Below are positions 1-5,667 of a stretch of 7,654 nucleotides of DNA, piece after piece; position 1 is the first letter of the stretch; the number at the start of each line of letters is the position of its first letter. Origin of the DNA: CAYYNP01 sp964472545 (lineage in GTDB: Bacteria > Planctomycetota > Planctomycetia > Pirellulales > Thermoguttaceae); NCBI GenBank assembly GCA_964472545.1, contig CAYYNP010000401.1, forward strand, positions 1 through 7,654, written 5' to 3'. Position numbers and translations under genes: made by a program. The notes under the pieces are model-generated. The model did not search any database, was not told the DNA's origin, and was given only the letters and a program-made list of their open reading frames with translations.

Positions 1-69
1 CCCGCCGCCCCCGGCCAGCCCCGCCCCCCCAGCCCCGAGTCCCCAGCCCCGAGCCCCCCAGCGGTATGA
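1..69 (+). CDS. Possible C-terminal tail of an upstream gene (partial)
   Basis: The reading frame beginning at base 1 is open from the window edge to a TGA at 67-69. It encodes 22 residues that are almost entirely Pro, Ala, Ser, Gly and Glu, ending in ...SPPAV. The stop overlaps the lpxB start in an ATGA arrangement (ATG 66-68, TGA 67-69), a common form of translational coupling. lpxB has no Shine-Dalgarno sequence of its own, which suits coupling. Against this, the stretch is a C-rich tandem repeat whose 14-bp unit is not a multiple of three, and all three forward frames lack stops up to here, so an open frame is weak evidence. The function of the upstream gene cannot be judged. In other planctomycetes lpxB often lies among lipid A or fatty-acid genes, but nothing here shows that. 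Confidence 0.35.
   Translation, partial: PAAPGQPRPPSPESPAPSPPAV
27..61. repeat. C-rich 14-bp tandem repeat, G4-prone on the minus strand
   Basis: The unit CCCCAGCCCCGAGT occurs at 27-40, again at 41-54 with the last base changed to C, and as a partial copy CCCCAG at 56-61. The stretch before it (1-26) is also C-rich. Read on the minus strand, the block gives at least five runs of four or more G separated by loops of one to four bases, which meets the usual G-quadruplex pattern; the plus strand could form an i-motif. It ends five bases before the lpxB ATG, where a ribosome binding site would normally be. Confidence 0.8.
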
Positions 70-1337
70 GCAGACCCAAACCCCCGACCATCTTCTTTTC
101 CGTCGGCGAGCCCAGCGGCGATTTGCACGGGGCCAACCTGATCCGGCAACTGCGAAGCCGCCGCCCGGACATCCGCGTGGTCGGCTACGGCGGCCCGAGA
201 ATGGCGGCCGCCGGCTGTTCGCTGCACGCCGATCTGACCGCGCTGGCCGTGATGTGGTTTGCCCGGGCGTTGGCAAACCTGCACAAGTTTTGGGACCTCG
301 CCAGCCGGGCCGACCGCTACTTCCGCCACCACAAACCCGACGCCGTGGTGCTGATCGACTATCCCGGCTTCAATTGGTGGATCGCCCGCCGGGCAAAGGC
401 CCACGGCATCCCGGTCTTCTACTACACTCCGCCACAGATCTGGTCGTGGGCAAGCTGGCGGGTGAAGAAGATGCGGCGGTTCGTGGATCACGTGTTGTGC
501 AGTCTGCCGTTCGAGGAAGGCTGGTTCCGCAGCCACGGCTGCCACGCCACGTTCGTGGGCCATCCGTTCTTCGATGAAGTACGCCGGCACGAATACGACG
601 AACGGTTCCTGGCGGAGCAGCAGGACCGTGACGGCCCGTTAGTTACCATCTTGCCCGGCTCGCGGACGCAAGAGGTCACGCACAATCTGAAGTGGTTCCT
701 CAAGGCCGCGGCCGAGGTCCATCGCAAAGTGCCCGGCGTGCGATTTGCCATTGCGTCGTTTCGCGCCCGCCAGGCCGAGTTCGCCCGGCAGCAGGCCGCC
801 GCCACGGGATTGCCGATCGAGGTACACGTGGGCAAGACGCCGGAGTTGATCCGCTTGGCCGACTGCTGCATGTCGGTTTCCGGGTCGGTGTCGTTGGAGC
901 TGCTATACGAAGCCAAGCCGACGGTGATCCTCTACTGGATCAACCGGGCGGCCTATTTCGGGCAGCGGTTCTTTCGCAAGGTGAAGTACATCACGCTGGT
1001 CAATCTGCTGACGGCCGACGAGTTGTTCCCCAAAGACGTCACGCCGTTCGACCCCTCGCAGCCGGATGCCGATCGGGTGCTGTTTCCGGAGTATCTCACC
1101 TGCGAGGACAAGTCGGCCGAGATCGCCGCGCACGTGATCGAGTGGCTCGAGGACCCGGCCAAACGGGCCGCACGGGTGGACGCGTTGACCCGATTGAAGC
1201 ACGAAGTCGGCGCCGGCGGGGCGTCGCGGCGGGCGGCGGAGTATATCCTTGGTGCCTTGGGCGAACCGGCGGCCGTGCTCGCCGCTCCGCATTTCCTTCG
1301 TGCCAAGACTGTCGAGCCTTCGCCGCAAGAGGTGTAG
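66..1337 (+). CDS. lpxB: Lipid-A-disaccharide synthase LpxB
   Basis: LpxB is a GT19 glycosyltransferase that joins UDP-2,3-diacylglucosamine to 2,3-diacylglucosamine-1-phosphate, releasing UDP and giving lipid A disaccharide phosphate on the inner face of the cytoplasmic membrane. Family motifs appear in order: SVGEPSGDLHGANL (12-25), DYPGFNWWIARRAK (98-111), PPQIWSWASWR (122-132), FVGHPFFDEV (163-172), ILPGSRTQEV (195-204), and SGSVSLELLYEAKPTVILY (272-290), the nucleotide-sugar region. At 423 residues it is about 40 longer than the E. coli enzyme. The extra length lies in a loop near 321-345 (FPKDVTPFDPS...) and a tail after about 395 that looks dispensable. ATG 66 is the first start codon in this frame within the window. 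No Shine-Dalgarno is visible; the bases before it are C-rich, and translation may be coupled to an upstream gene. Confidence 0.96.
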   Translation: MSRPKPPTIFFSVGEPSGDLHGANLIRQLRSRRPDIRVVGYGGPRMAAAGCSLHADLTALAVMWFARALANLHKFWDLASRADRYFRHHKPDAVVLIDYPGFNWWIARRAKAHGIPVFYYTPPQIWSWASWRVKKMRRFVDHVLCSLPFEEGWFRSHGCHATFVGHPFFDEVRRHEYDERFLAEQQDRDGPLVTILPGSRTQEVTHNLKWFLKAAAEVHRKVPGVRFAIASFRARQAEFARQQAAATGLPIEVHVGKTPELIRLADCCMSVSGSVSLELLYEAKPTVILYWINRAAYFGQRFFRKVKYITLVNLLTADELFPKDVTPFDPSQPDADRVLFPEYLTCEDKSAEIAAHVIEWLEDPAKRAARVDALTRLKHEVGAGGASRRAAEYILGALGEPAAVLAAPHFLRAKTVEPSPQEV

Positions 1338-1364
1338 CGCGGGCGGCGCGTCGGTGGGGCTATG

Positions 1365-1373
1365 TGCTACAAT
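1365..1373 (+). promoter_or_regulatory. Candidate extended -10 promoter for the M50 protease gene
   Basis: TGCTACAAT fits the extended -10 form TGn-TACAAT, five of six matches to TATAAT in the hexamer (1368-1373). It lies in the 96-bp gap after lpxB, about 60 bp before the GTG start. No convincing -35 hexamer is seen 16-18 bp upstream, as is usual for extended -10 promoters. A second AT-rich hexamer, TATACT at 1386-1391, is an alternative -10. The site implies the protease gene can be transcribed separately from lpxB. Confidence 0.45.
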
Positions 1374-1420
1374 GCCCGCTGCCCGTATACTACGCTATCA
1401 TGAAGCAATCCAACCCATCT

Positions 1421-1425
1421 GGGAG
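1421..1425 (+). promoter_or_regulatory. Ribosome binding site that supports the GTG start at 1434
   Basis: GGGAG lies eight bases before GTG 1434. Together with the conserved N-terminal segment (LHFTFLGIPVRVHPFFWL) beginning soon after, this supports the GTG codon as the true start. Confidence 0.6.
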
Positions 1426-1433
1426 CCACGCCG

Positions 1434-2201
1434 GTGCTGCTGAGTGAACCGCCGCCGTCACAAGGAGAACTGCACTTCACTTTCCTGGGGATCCCCGTGC
1501 GGGTGCATCCCTTCTTCTGGCTGGTCGGCTTTCTGCTCGGGCCGTGGCGGAGTGGCGGCTTGGGCGAGTCGGTCGTGATGCTGATGCTGATCTGGATGGT
1601 CGCCTTCTGCGTCTCGATCTTCGTACACGAACTGGGCCACGCGCTGGTGATGCGGCTCTACGGCTTCCGCCCGTGGATTACGCTCTACGGCCTCGGCGGG
1701 CTGGCCAGCCATCACGGCGAGCTGTACGGCCGCTCGAAGGGCTCGGAGCCGCTGGGCAAGATCCTCACTTCGCTGGCCGGGCCGGGGGCCGGCTTCTTGT
1801 TGGCGGCGGCAGTGGCGGGCATCGTAATGCTCAGCGGCAACCCCGTGGCGGTCGAATTCGGCCCTCCGTACGGAATCACGGCCGGCGCTTTCATCCCCGG
1901 TTCGTTCCGGCTGACGATCTTCGTCTTCTATCTTCTGAACGTCAACCTCCTCTGGGGCATCCTCAACCTGATGCCGGTCTACCCGCTCGACGGCGGCCAG
2001 ATCTCCCGTGAGCTGTTCCTATTGGGCAATCCGCATGAAGGGATCCGCCGCTCGTTGATGCTCTCGATTATCTGCGGCGCCGGCATCGCCATCTACGCGC
2101 TGATGGGCAAGCACCTCTTCGCAGCGCTGCTGTTCGGCTACCTCGCCTACAGCAGCTACGCCACACTCCAGGCCTACAACAACCAACGCGGATCGTGGTA
2201 G
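1434..2201 (+). CDS. Site-2 protease-type membrane metallopeptidase (M50 family)
   Basis: This is a predicted intramembrane zinc protease of the S2P/SpoIVFB type (peptidase family M50), which would cut membrane-anchored substrates within the bilayer. The zinc motif HELGH is at 65-69 at the end of a hydrophobic segment (46-68). The second signature, NLMPVYPLDGGQI (178-190), supplies the third zinc ligand Asp186. The conserved SLAGPGAGF turn is at 113-121. Hydrophobic stretches near 26-38, 46-68, 115-135, 158-178, 206-222 and 226-242 suggest about six membrane segments. The protein is 255 residues, a compact core without the PDZ domain of RseP-type members. It starts with GTG. The N-terminal motif GIPVRVHPFFWL is typical of the short M50 group. 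The substrate is unknown and no anti-sigma factor or membrane regulator is adjacent. A catalytically active enzyme is likely because all ligands are intact. Confidence 0.9.
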   Translation: MLLSEPPPSQGELHFTFLGIPVRVHPFFWLVGFLLGPWRSGGLGESVVMLMLIWMVAFCVSIFVHELGHALVMRLYGFRPWITLYGLGGLASHHGELYGRSKGSEPLGKILTSLAGPGAGFLLAAAVAGIVMLSGNPVAVEFGPPYGITAGAFIPGSFRLTIFVFYLLNVNLLWGILNLMPVYPLDGGQISRELFLLGNPHEGIRRSLMLSIICGAGIAIYALMGKHLFAALLFGYLAYSSYATLQAYNNQRGSW

Positions 2202-2251
2202 CAGCGGAGTGACCTGCTTGATCTGTTGGTGTGTTGTCGACATCAGGATGT

Positions 2252-2274
2252 GGGGCAAGCATCCTGCTTGCCTT
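2252..2274. terminator. Stem-loop in the convergent spacer (possible bidirectional terminator)
   Basis: GGCAAGCA (2254-2261) and TGCTTGCC (2265-2272) form a perfect 8-bp stem around a 3-base TCC loop, extendable by two G-T pairs. It lies 50 bp after the M50 stop and 60 bp beyond the stop of the opposing GHL10 gene, a natural place for a shared terminator. There is no U-run on either side, so it is not a classical intrinsic terminator. It may instead be a dispersed palindromic repeat. Confidence 0.45.
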
Positions 2275-2292
2275 GCGGCATTCTGCGTCAAA

Positions 2293-2311
2293 CGCAAGCT
2301 GGAAGCTTACG
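2293..2311. repeat. Second, related imperfect stem-loop in the same spacer
   Basis: AAGCT (2296-2300) pairs with AGCTT (2304-2308) around GGA, and after one C-A mismatch two more pairs form (2293-2294 with 2310-2311). It shares the GCAAGC core with the stem-loop at 2252-2274, and GCAAGC here (2294-2299) can also pair with GCTTGC at 2266-2271. This suggests two diverged copies of one palindromic unit. The rest of the 2202-2334 spacer shows no gene. Confidence 0.45.
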
Positions 2312-2334
2312 CCACCAAAACCGTCACGCCGAAA

Positions 2335-4761
2335 TCAATGCGGCGCCACGGCCTTTTGTGCCCCGGCCCCGAGCCCCACGCCGGGGATGATCGACTCGGC
2401 CGTCGAGCGGTGGAAGTTGAAGATCGTGAAGCCCGACGTGCCGAGCCGGCGGGCGTGGTGGATTTGCCCCACGACCCGGTCGGCCGAGAGCGTTGAGTTC
2501 GACGCGGTGGCGCCGATGCCGGGATAGATCGGGATGCGGCCGCCGACGAGCTTCTGCTGGTTTTCGATCAGGCTGGCGAAGTACGTGTCGCTGGGCGTGT
2601 AATCCATCGGGCAGACGAAATCGAGATAGCCCGCCGCGACCCACTCGGGCCAGTCCTGGGCGACCGATCCACGGCAGGCCGGATACGCGCCGAAGACGGC
2701 CGCCGAGATCTTCAAGTCCGGCCGCAACTGCTTGCCCGCCCGATGCACCGCCGCCACCAGCGTGGTGATCTGTCGGCAGCGCCAATCGTTGTACTCCTGC
2801 TTTCGCCGGCCCGAATGGCATTCGGCCGGCCAATCGGCCACCCGACGGCCCGAGGCGGCCTCGAACCGCTCGCGGCAGCCGTCGCAATAGCAGGTCTCGC
2901 TGCCGGGATAGCGGATGTAGTCGAAGTGCAGCCCGTCGACCGGATACTTGCGAGCCACTTCGAGCATACTCTCCAGCTCGAGCTGTTGATTGGCCGGATG
3001 CGACGGGCAAAGCCACGGATGGGTTTCACCGCGAAAAGTCACTTGCAGCCGACCTTCGCGACGCAGGCTCTCGACGAACTCCGCCGGCGCCCCGGACAGA
3101 TTGTAGTTGACCTTCCAGACGTGGACCTGAAGGCCGTGCTTCTTTGCTGCGGCCGTACATTGGGCGATTTGGTCGCCGTATTGGCGGAAGGTAGCGCTAC
3201 GGGGCAACACGTCGCTAGCGTAGTGGGCCCGGCCGGCCCAGAGCATGTTGGGCAACACCATGTTGAACCCGGCGGCGGCCAACTCCCGGGCCGAACGGCC
3301 CCAATCGCCCGCGTAGGCCCCGGTGCCCGAATGGTTCCAAACGGCGCGGCCTTCGCTCTTTGGGCTGGGCTGCGCCCGCAGATATGCCTCGGCCAACAGC
3401 GCGTGGGCCCGATTGGCCGATTCGACCGCCTCGGCGTAAGCGGCCTGTCCGGAGCGGTCGGCGGCCAGGGCTCGCGTCTTGTCGGCGGCGTCGAGCAATT
3501 CCACCGCCGCCGGGTCGCCGTGACGCCGCACATGGTTGGAAACCTCCTGCCAGTTTCCGCAATGCCCGACCTCGGCGGCCCGATCGAGCGCATGTTGGGC
3601 CATCTGCTGCCACAACGGCGGAGACATCCGGCCGAGAACCGCCGCGAGCAACTGACGCTTGTTCTGTCGATCGTCGGCGAGAAAGATGTGGCTGAAGAAG
3701 GCCCCGCGGTCGCTAACGAGCATGGCCGCATGTCCGGCCGGCTGGCCCGAATCGTCGTGCCAATGGCCGATTACCCGGGCGCCGTGGCCGGCCGGCTCGG
3801 CGGTGGTGATGTTCCACGAGGCTTGGCGTACCGACTTTGGCAGCCCGGGGATCGAGCCGTCGAAGCGTATCTCGGCGAAGTCGCCGGGCCGTTGCTGCCG
3901 GGCGTATTGCGGGTTGGCGAAGCCGAGCAGGCGGCCCAGATTCGGCGCGAGTTGGTAGCATACGAGGAGTTTACCGCCGGCCTCGACGAATTGCTCCAGC
4001 GCGGCGGCGGCCTGTGCGTCCAGGCGTGGATTGTACGCCAGCACGGCCACGCGGCGATCGCCCAACGCCCCCTTGGCGACGGCCGCTTCCTTGAGCGCAT
4101 CGGTTCCCAACCCCAGTTCACCCAGCATGCCGGCCACACGATCGGCCGTATCCATCGCCGTGCGAAACTCCGGGTCGCCAACGTGGGACGACGCGGTGGG
4201 CACCACCAGGGCCACGTCGTGCGACACGGCGGCCAATCGCCCCACGGCCAACCAAGCGTTTTCCGCCCGGCCCCGCCAGGCGGCGATCCGCACGCCGTCG
4301 ATCTGGTGCCAGCCGGCCGGTGTGCCTTCGGTGCGGAACGAGGCCTTCGAGAATCGCAGCGTTTGCCATGTCTGTTTTCGTAACAGCCCTCGGGCCGTGT
4401 ACCATCCGTCGCCGCTGCGGAAGTAGAACGTCAGTTCGGCCACGGCCGCCGGTGCGTCGCCGGCAACTTCCAGCGTGAACTCGCCCGGAGCGGAGAGGTC
4501 CAGGTGCAGCTTGCGATCGACCACGACTCGTCGCAGGCCCGGCTCGTCGGCGAACGGAGCGCGGATCTTCATACCGCCGGGCTGTCCCGGCTGGATCAGC
4601 TCAACCGGCGGCGTGCCTTCGGCGGCCCGCCACGCCGCGCGAACGGCCTCGGCCGTGGTGTAGCGGAAGTCGTCGAGGACGAGTTCCGACGCAGTGGCCC
4701 GATCCACAAGCGGCAATGTCAGCGGCAAGGTCAGCCAAGCCAACAGCAGCAGACGTTTCAT
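2335..4761 (-). CDS. Exported multidomain GHL10-family (glycosyl hydrolase-like) protein
   Basis: This large exported protein (808 aa) ends in a glycosyl hydrolase-like 10 (GHL10) TIM-barrel. Residues 1-24 are a signal peptide: KR, then a Leu-rich core, with likely cleavage after RATA. Residues 26-180 look like a beta-sandwich of the carbohydrate-binding kind (FYFRSGDGWYTARG, 112-125). Residues 183-380 resemble a ThuA or class I amidotransferase-like alpha/beta fold (VAVLAYNPRLD..., AGGKLLVCYQL 261-271) but lack the GxCxG nucleophile elbow. Residues 382-463 are mainly helical. The barrel spans about 468-790: AVWNHSGTGAY (473-483), AAAGFNMVLPNMLW (495-508), HVWKVNYN (547-554), VDGLHFDYIRYPG (608-620), a cysteine cluster CYCDGC (624-629), and DFVCPMDYTPSD (714-725). 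Asp614 in HFDYIRYP and Asp720 in PMDY are candidate active-site residues. The substrate is unknown; polysaccharide degradation or cell-surface remodelling is inferred. GGAG at 4767-4770 lies five bases before the ATG. The gene follows the membrane-protein gene by 39 bp and is probably co-transcribed with it. Confidence 0.88.
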   Translation of the reverse strand: MKRLLLLAWLTLPLTLPLVDRATASELVLDDFRYTTAEAVRAAWRAAEGTPPVELIQPGQPGGMKIRAPFADEPGLRRVVVDRKLHLDLSAPGEFTLEVAGDAPAAVAELTFYFRSGDGWYTARGLLRKQTWQTLRFSKASFRTEGTPAGWHQIDGVRIAAWRGRAENAWLAVGRLAAVSHDVALVVPTASSHVGDPEFRTAMDTADRVAGMLGELGLGTDALKEAAVAKGALGDRRVAVLAYNPRLDAQAAAALEQFVEAGGKLLVCYQLAPNLGRLLGFANPQYARQQRPGDFAEIRFDGSIPGLPKSVRQASWNITTAEPAGHGARVIGHWHDDSGQPAGHAAMLVSDRGAFFSHIFLADDRQNKRQLLAAVLGRMSPPLWQQMAQHALDRAAEVGHCGNWQEVSNHVRRHGDPAAVELLDAADKTRALAADRSGQAAYAEAVESANRAHALLAEAYLRAQPSPKSEGRAVWNHSGTGAYAGDWGRSARELAAAGFNMVLPNMLWAGRAHYASDVLPRSATFRQYGDQIAQCTAAAKKHGLQVHVWKVNYNLSGAPAEFVESLRREGRLQVTFRGETHPWLCPSHPANQQLELESMLEVARKYPVDGLHFDYIRYPGSETCYCDGCRERFEAASGRRVADWPAECHSGRRKQEYNDWRCRQITTLVAAVHRAGKQLRPDLKISAAVFGAYPACRGSVAQDWPEWVAAGYLDFVCPMDYTPSDTYFASLIENQQKLVGGRIPIYPGIGATASNSTLSADRVVGQIHHARRLGTSGFTIFNFHRSTAESIIPGVGLGAGAQKAVAPH

Positions 4762-4800
4762 AGCATCTCCAAGCAGGTTTCCTGTCGCTTGCGGCGGCGT

Positions 4801-5364
4801 TTACTTGTCGAATTGCCGCATCCGCCCCAGTTCTTCCAGTTGATCGTCGACCCAGTAGACCAGCCGGGCGCGTGTGGGAAACTCGTAGGCCAAGCGGAGG
4901 ATCAGCACCACGGCCACGATCAGACTCAGCAATACCTGCTCCAAGAGATACGCCATCAACAGGAAGATGATTACGCCTTCGAGCAGCGCCCAGGCGAGGA
5001 TCCTGGCCGTCGAATAGAGCGCTACGAGGTTGCCGGCGTCGCCGTGGCGCCGGCGAAACTCGGTTTGTTTCGCCGGCTGCTGGCCGATCGGCCGCCAAGT
5101 CCCCTCGAAGATCGACCGCCTCCCCCGTTCGACCATCTGATGGCCCACAATCGCCCGGGCGATCAAGGCCACGGCTCCCATGGCGAACGCCGCGTAGGTC
5201 ATCGCGTGCGGCGGCCATCCATGCGCAACCCTCGACCGGGCCAGCACGACGACCATCGCCACCACGGAGCCCACGATCAGGGTTCCCGCCGTAAGCTGCA
5301 ACGGTCGCAGCAGCGGTCCGAGTTCCCGTTGCCATTTCGGCGGTTTTGTGGAAGAATCTTGCAT
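4801..5364 (-). CDS. Four-helix membrane protein of unknown function
   Basis: I do not recognise a named family. The 187-residue product has about four hydrophobic segments: 23-43, 55-74, 116-140 and 143-161. A charged, basic loop (79-108, ending EFRRRHGD) separates helices 2 and 3. Helix 3 contains the intramembrane-acidic motif ARILAWALLEG (120-130), with Arg121 and Glu129 in a hydrophobic run; helix 4 is followed by YEFPTRARLVYWVDDQLEEL. The N-terminus (MQDSSTKPPKWQREL) is polar, with no signal peptide. The frame can be extended 10 codons to a TTG at 5394, but ATG 5364 is preferred because the extension is short, polar and starts on a rare codon; neither start has a strong Shine-Dalgarno. 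It is the first gene of a probable two-gene operon with the GHL10 protein 39 bp downstream, so it may work with that exported protein, though this is only inferred from position. Confidence 0.75.
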   Translation of the reverse strand: MQDSSTKPPKWQRELGPLLRPLQLTAGTLIVGSVVAMVVVLARSRVAHGWPPHAMTYAAFAMGAVALIARAIVGHQMVERGRRSIFEGTWRPIGQQPAKQTEFRRRHGDAGNLVALYSTARILAWALLEGVIIFLLMAYLLEQVLLSLIVAVVLILRLAYEFPTRARLVYWVDDQLEELGRMRQFDK

Positions 5365-5458
5365 CGGCGTTGCCCGTTGGTTTCGATAAGCCAAACGGCT
5401 GGACCGCCCGTCGTCCGTAGCTTCGTCGTCGGCCGCGGTTCGTGCCGAGGCCGAAAAC

Positions 5459-5464
5459 AGTATA
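5459..5464 (-). promoter_or_regulatory. Possible -10 element for the minus-strand operon
   Basis: On the minus strand TATACT (5464 to 5459) matches five of six bases of TATAAT and lies about 95 bp before ATG 5364. The spot 17 bp upstream is C-rich with no recognisable -35. It is the only good -10 hexamer I see in this GC-rich gap on that strand. Confidence 0.28.
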
Positions 5465-5496
5465 CAGCAACGTTCGGCGTGCGGGGGAGTCGCAAG

Positions 5497-5506
5497 TTCG
5501 GCCGAA
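5497..5506. promoter_or_regulatory. 10-bp perfect palindrome in the divergent promoter region
   Basis: TTCGGCCGAA is a perfect inverted repeat between the two divergent transcription units, 39 bp before the -35 box of the rightward promoter. It could be an operator for a dimeric regulator. A 10-bp palindrome also arises by chance in GC-rich DNA, so confidence is low. Confidence 0.2.
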
Positions 5507-5545
5507 GGGGCCAGGGCGCGAGGTGATCCCCCAAGAGGGACCAGT

Positions 5546-5575
5546 TTGACAGCCAGGTCGCAAGCCGGCTATAAT
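5546..5575 (+). promoter_or_regulatory. Perfect consensus sigma-70 promoter for the pseudopilin gene
   Basis: TTGACA (5546-5551) and TATAAT (5570-5575) both match the housekeeping sigma consensus at all six positions, with an 18-bp spacer (one over the optimum). Transcription would begin near 5582, giving a leader of about 86 bases before ATG 5668. The leader has a small GC hairpin at 5597-5609 (CGGCG-TTG-CGCCG). Such a match in DNA this GC-rich is unlikely to be chance and suggests strong, constitutive expression of the pseudopilin-lipoprotein unit. Confidence 0.8.
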
Positions 5576-5652
5576 CAACATGCGCCCAGCGAGCGCCGGC
5601 GTTGCGCCGTCACCTCGTTTTGGGCCGTCGGAACGTTCAAGGGCATTTCTCC

Positions 5653-5658
5653 GAAAGG
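5653..5658 (+). promoter_or_regulatory. Ribosome binding site that fixes the pseudopilin start
   Basis: GAAAGG lies nine bases before ATG 5668. The frame is open further upstream to 5602, but the prepilin leader MAARVRRTSG-FTLVE must be near the N-terminus to be processed, so the site and the leader both point to 5668. Confidence 0.6.
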
Positions 5659-5667
5659 TCGATTATC

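Noticed and set aside
1362..1403. 13-codon open frame before the M50 gene, possible leader peptide
   Set aside because: It has no ribosome binding site, overlaps the proposed promoter, and shows no attenuator structure or codon run.
692..1447. Plus-strand open frame of 251 codons inside lpxB
   Set aside because: It overlaps conserved lpxB motifs in another frame and its product is Gly/Arg-rich without domain features.
3986..4060. Cys268 region of the GHL10 protein as an active class I amidotransferase site
   Set aside because: The sequence LLVCYQL lacks the glycine-rich GxCxG nucleophile elbow, so the domain is at most a non-catalytic relative.
2743..4383. Long plus-strand open frame of 546 codons opposite the GHL10 gene
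   Set aside because: It is antisense to a gene with clear family motifs and a signal peptide. The product has no recognisable domain and a composition typical of a GC-rich shadow frame.
4801..5394. TTG start at 5394 for the membrane protein
   Set aside because: It would add ten polar residues with no better ribosome binding site; ATG 5364 is simpler. Not fully excluded.
4504..5526. Plus-strand open frame of 340 codons
   Set aside because: It covers the start of the GHL10 gene and the whole membrane-protein gene in antisense. The product is rich in Arg, Gln, His and Pro with no motif, typical of a shadow frame.
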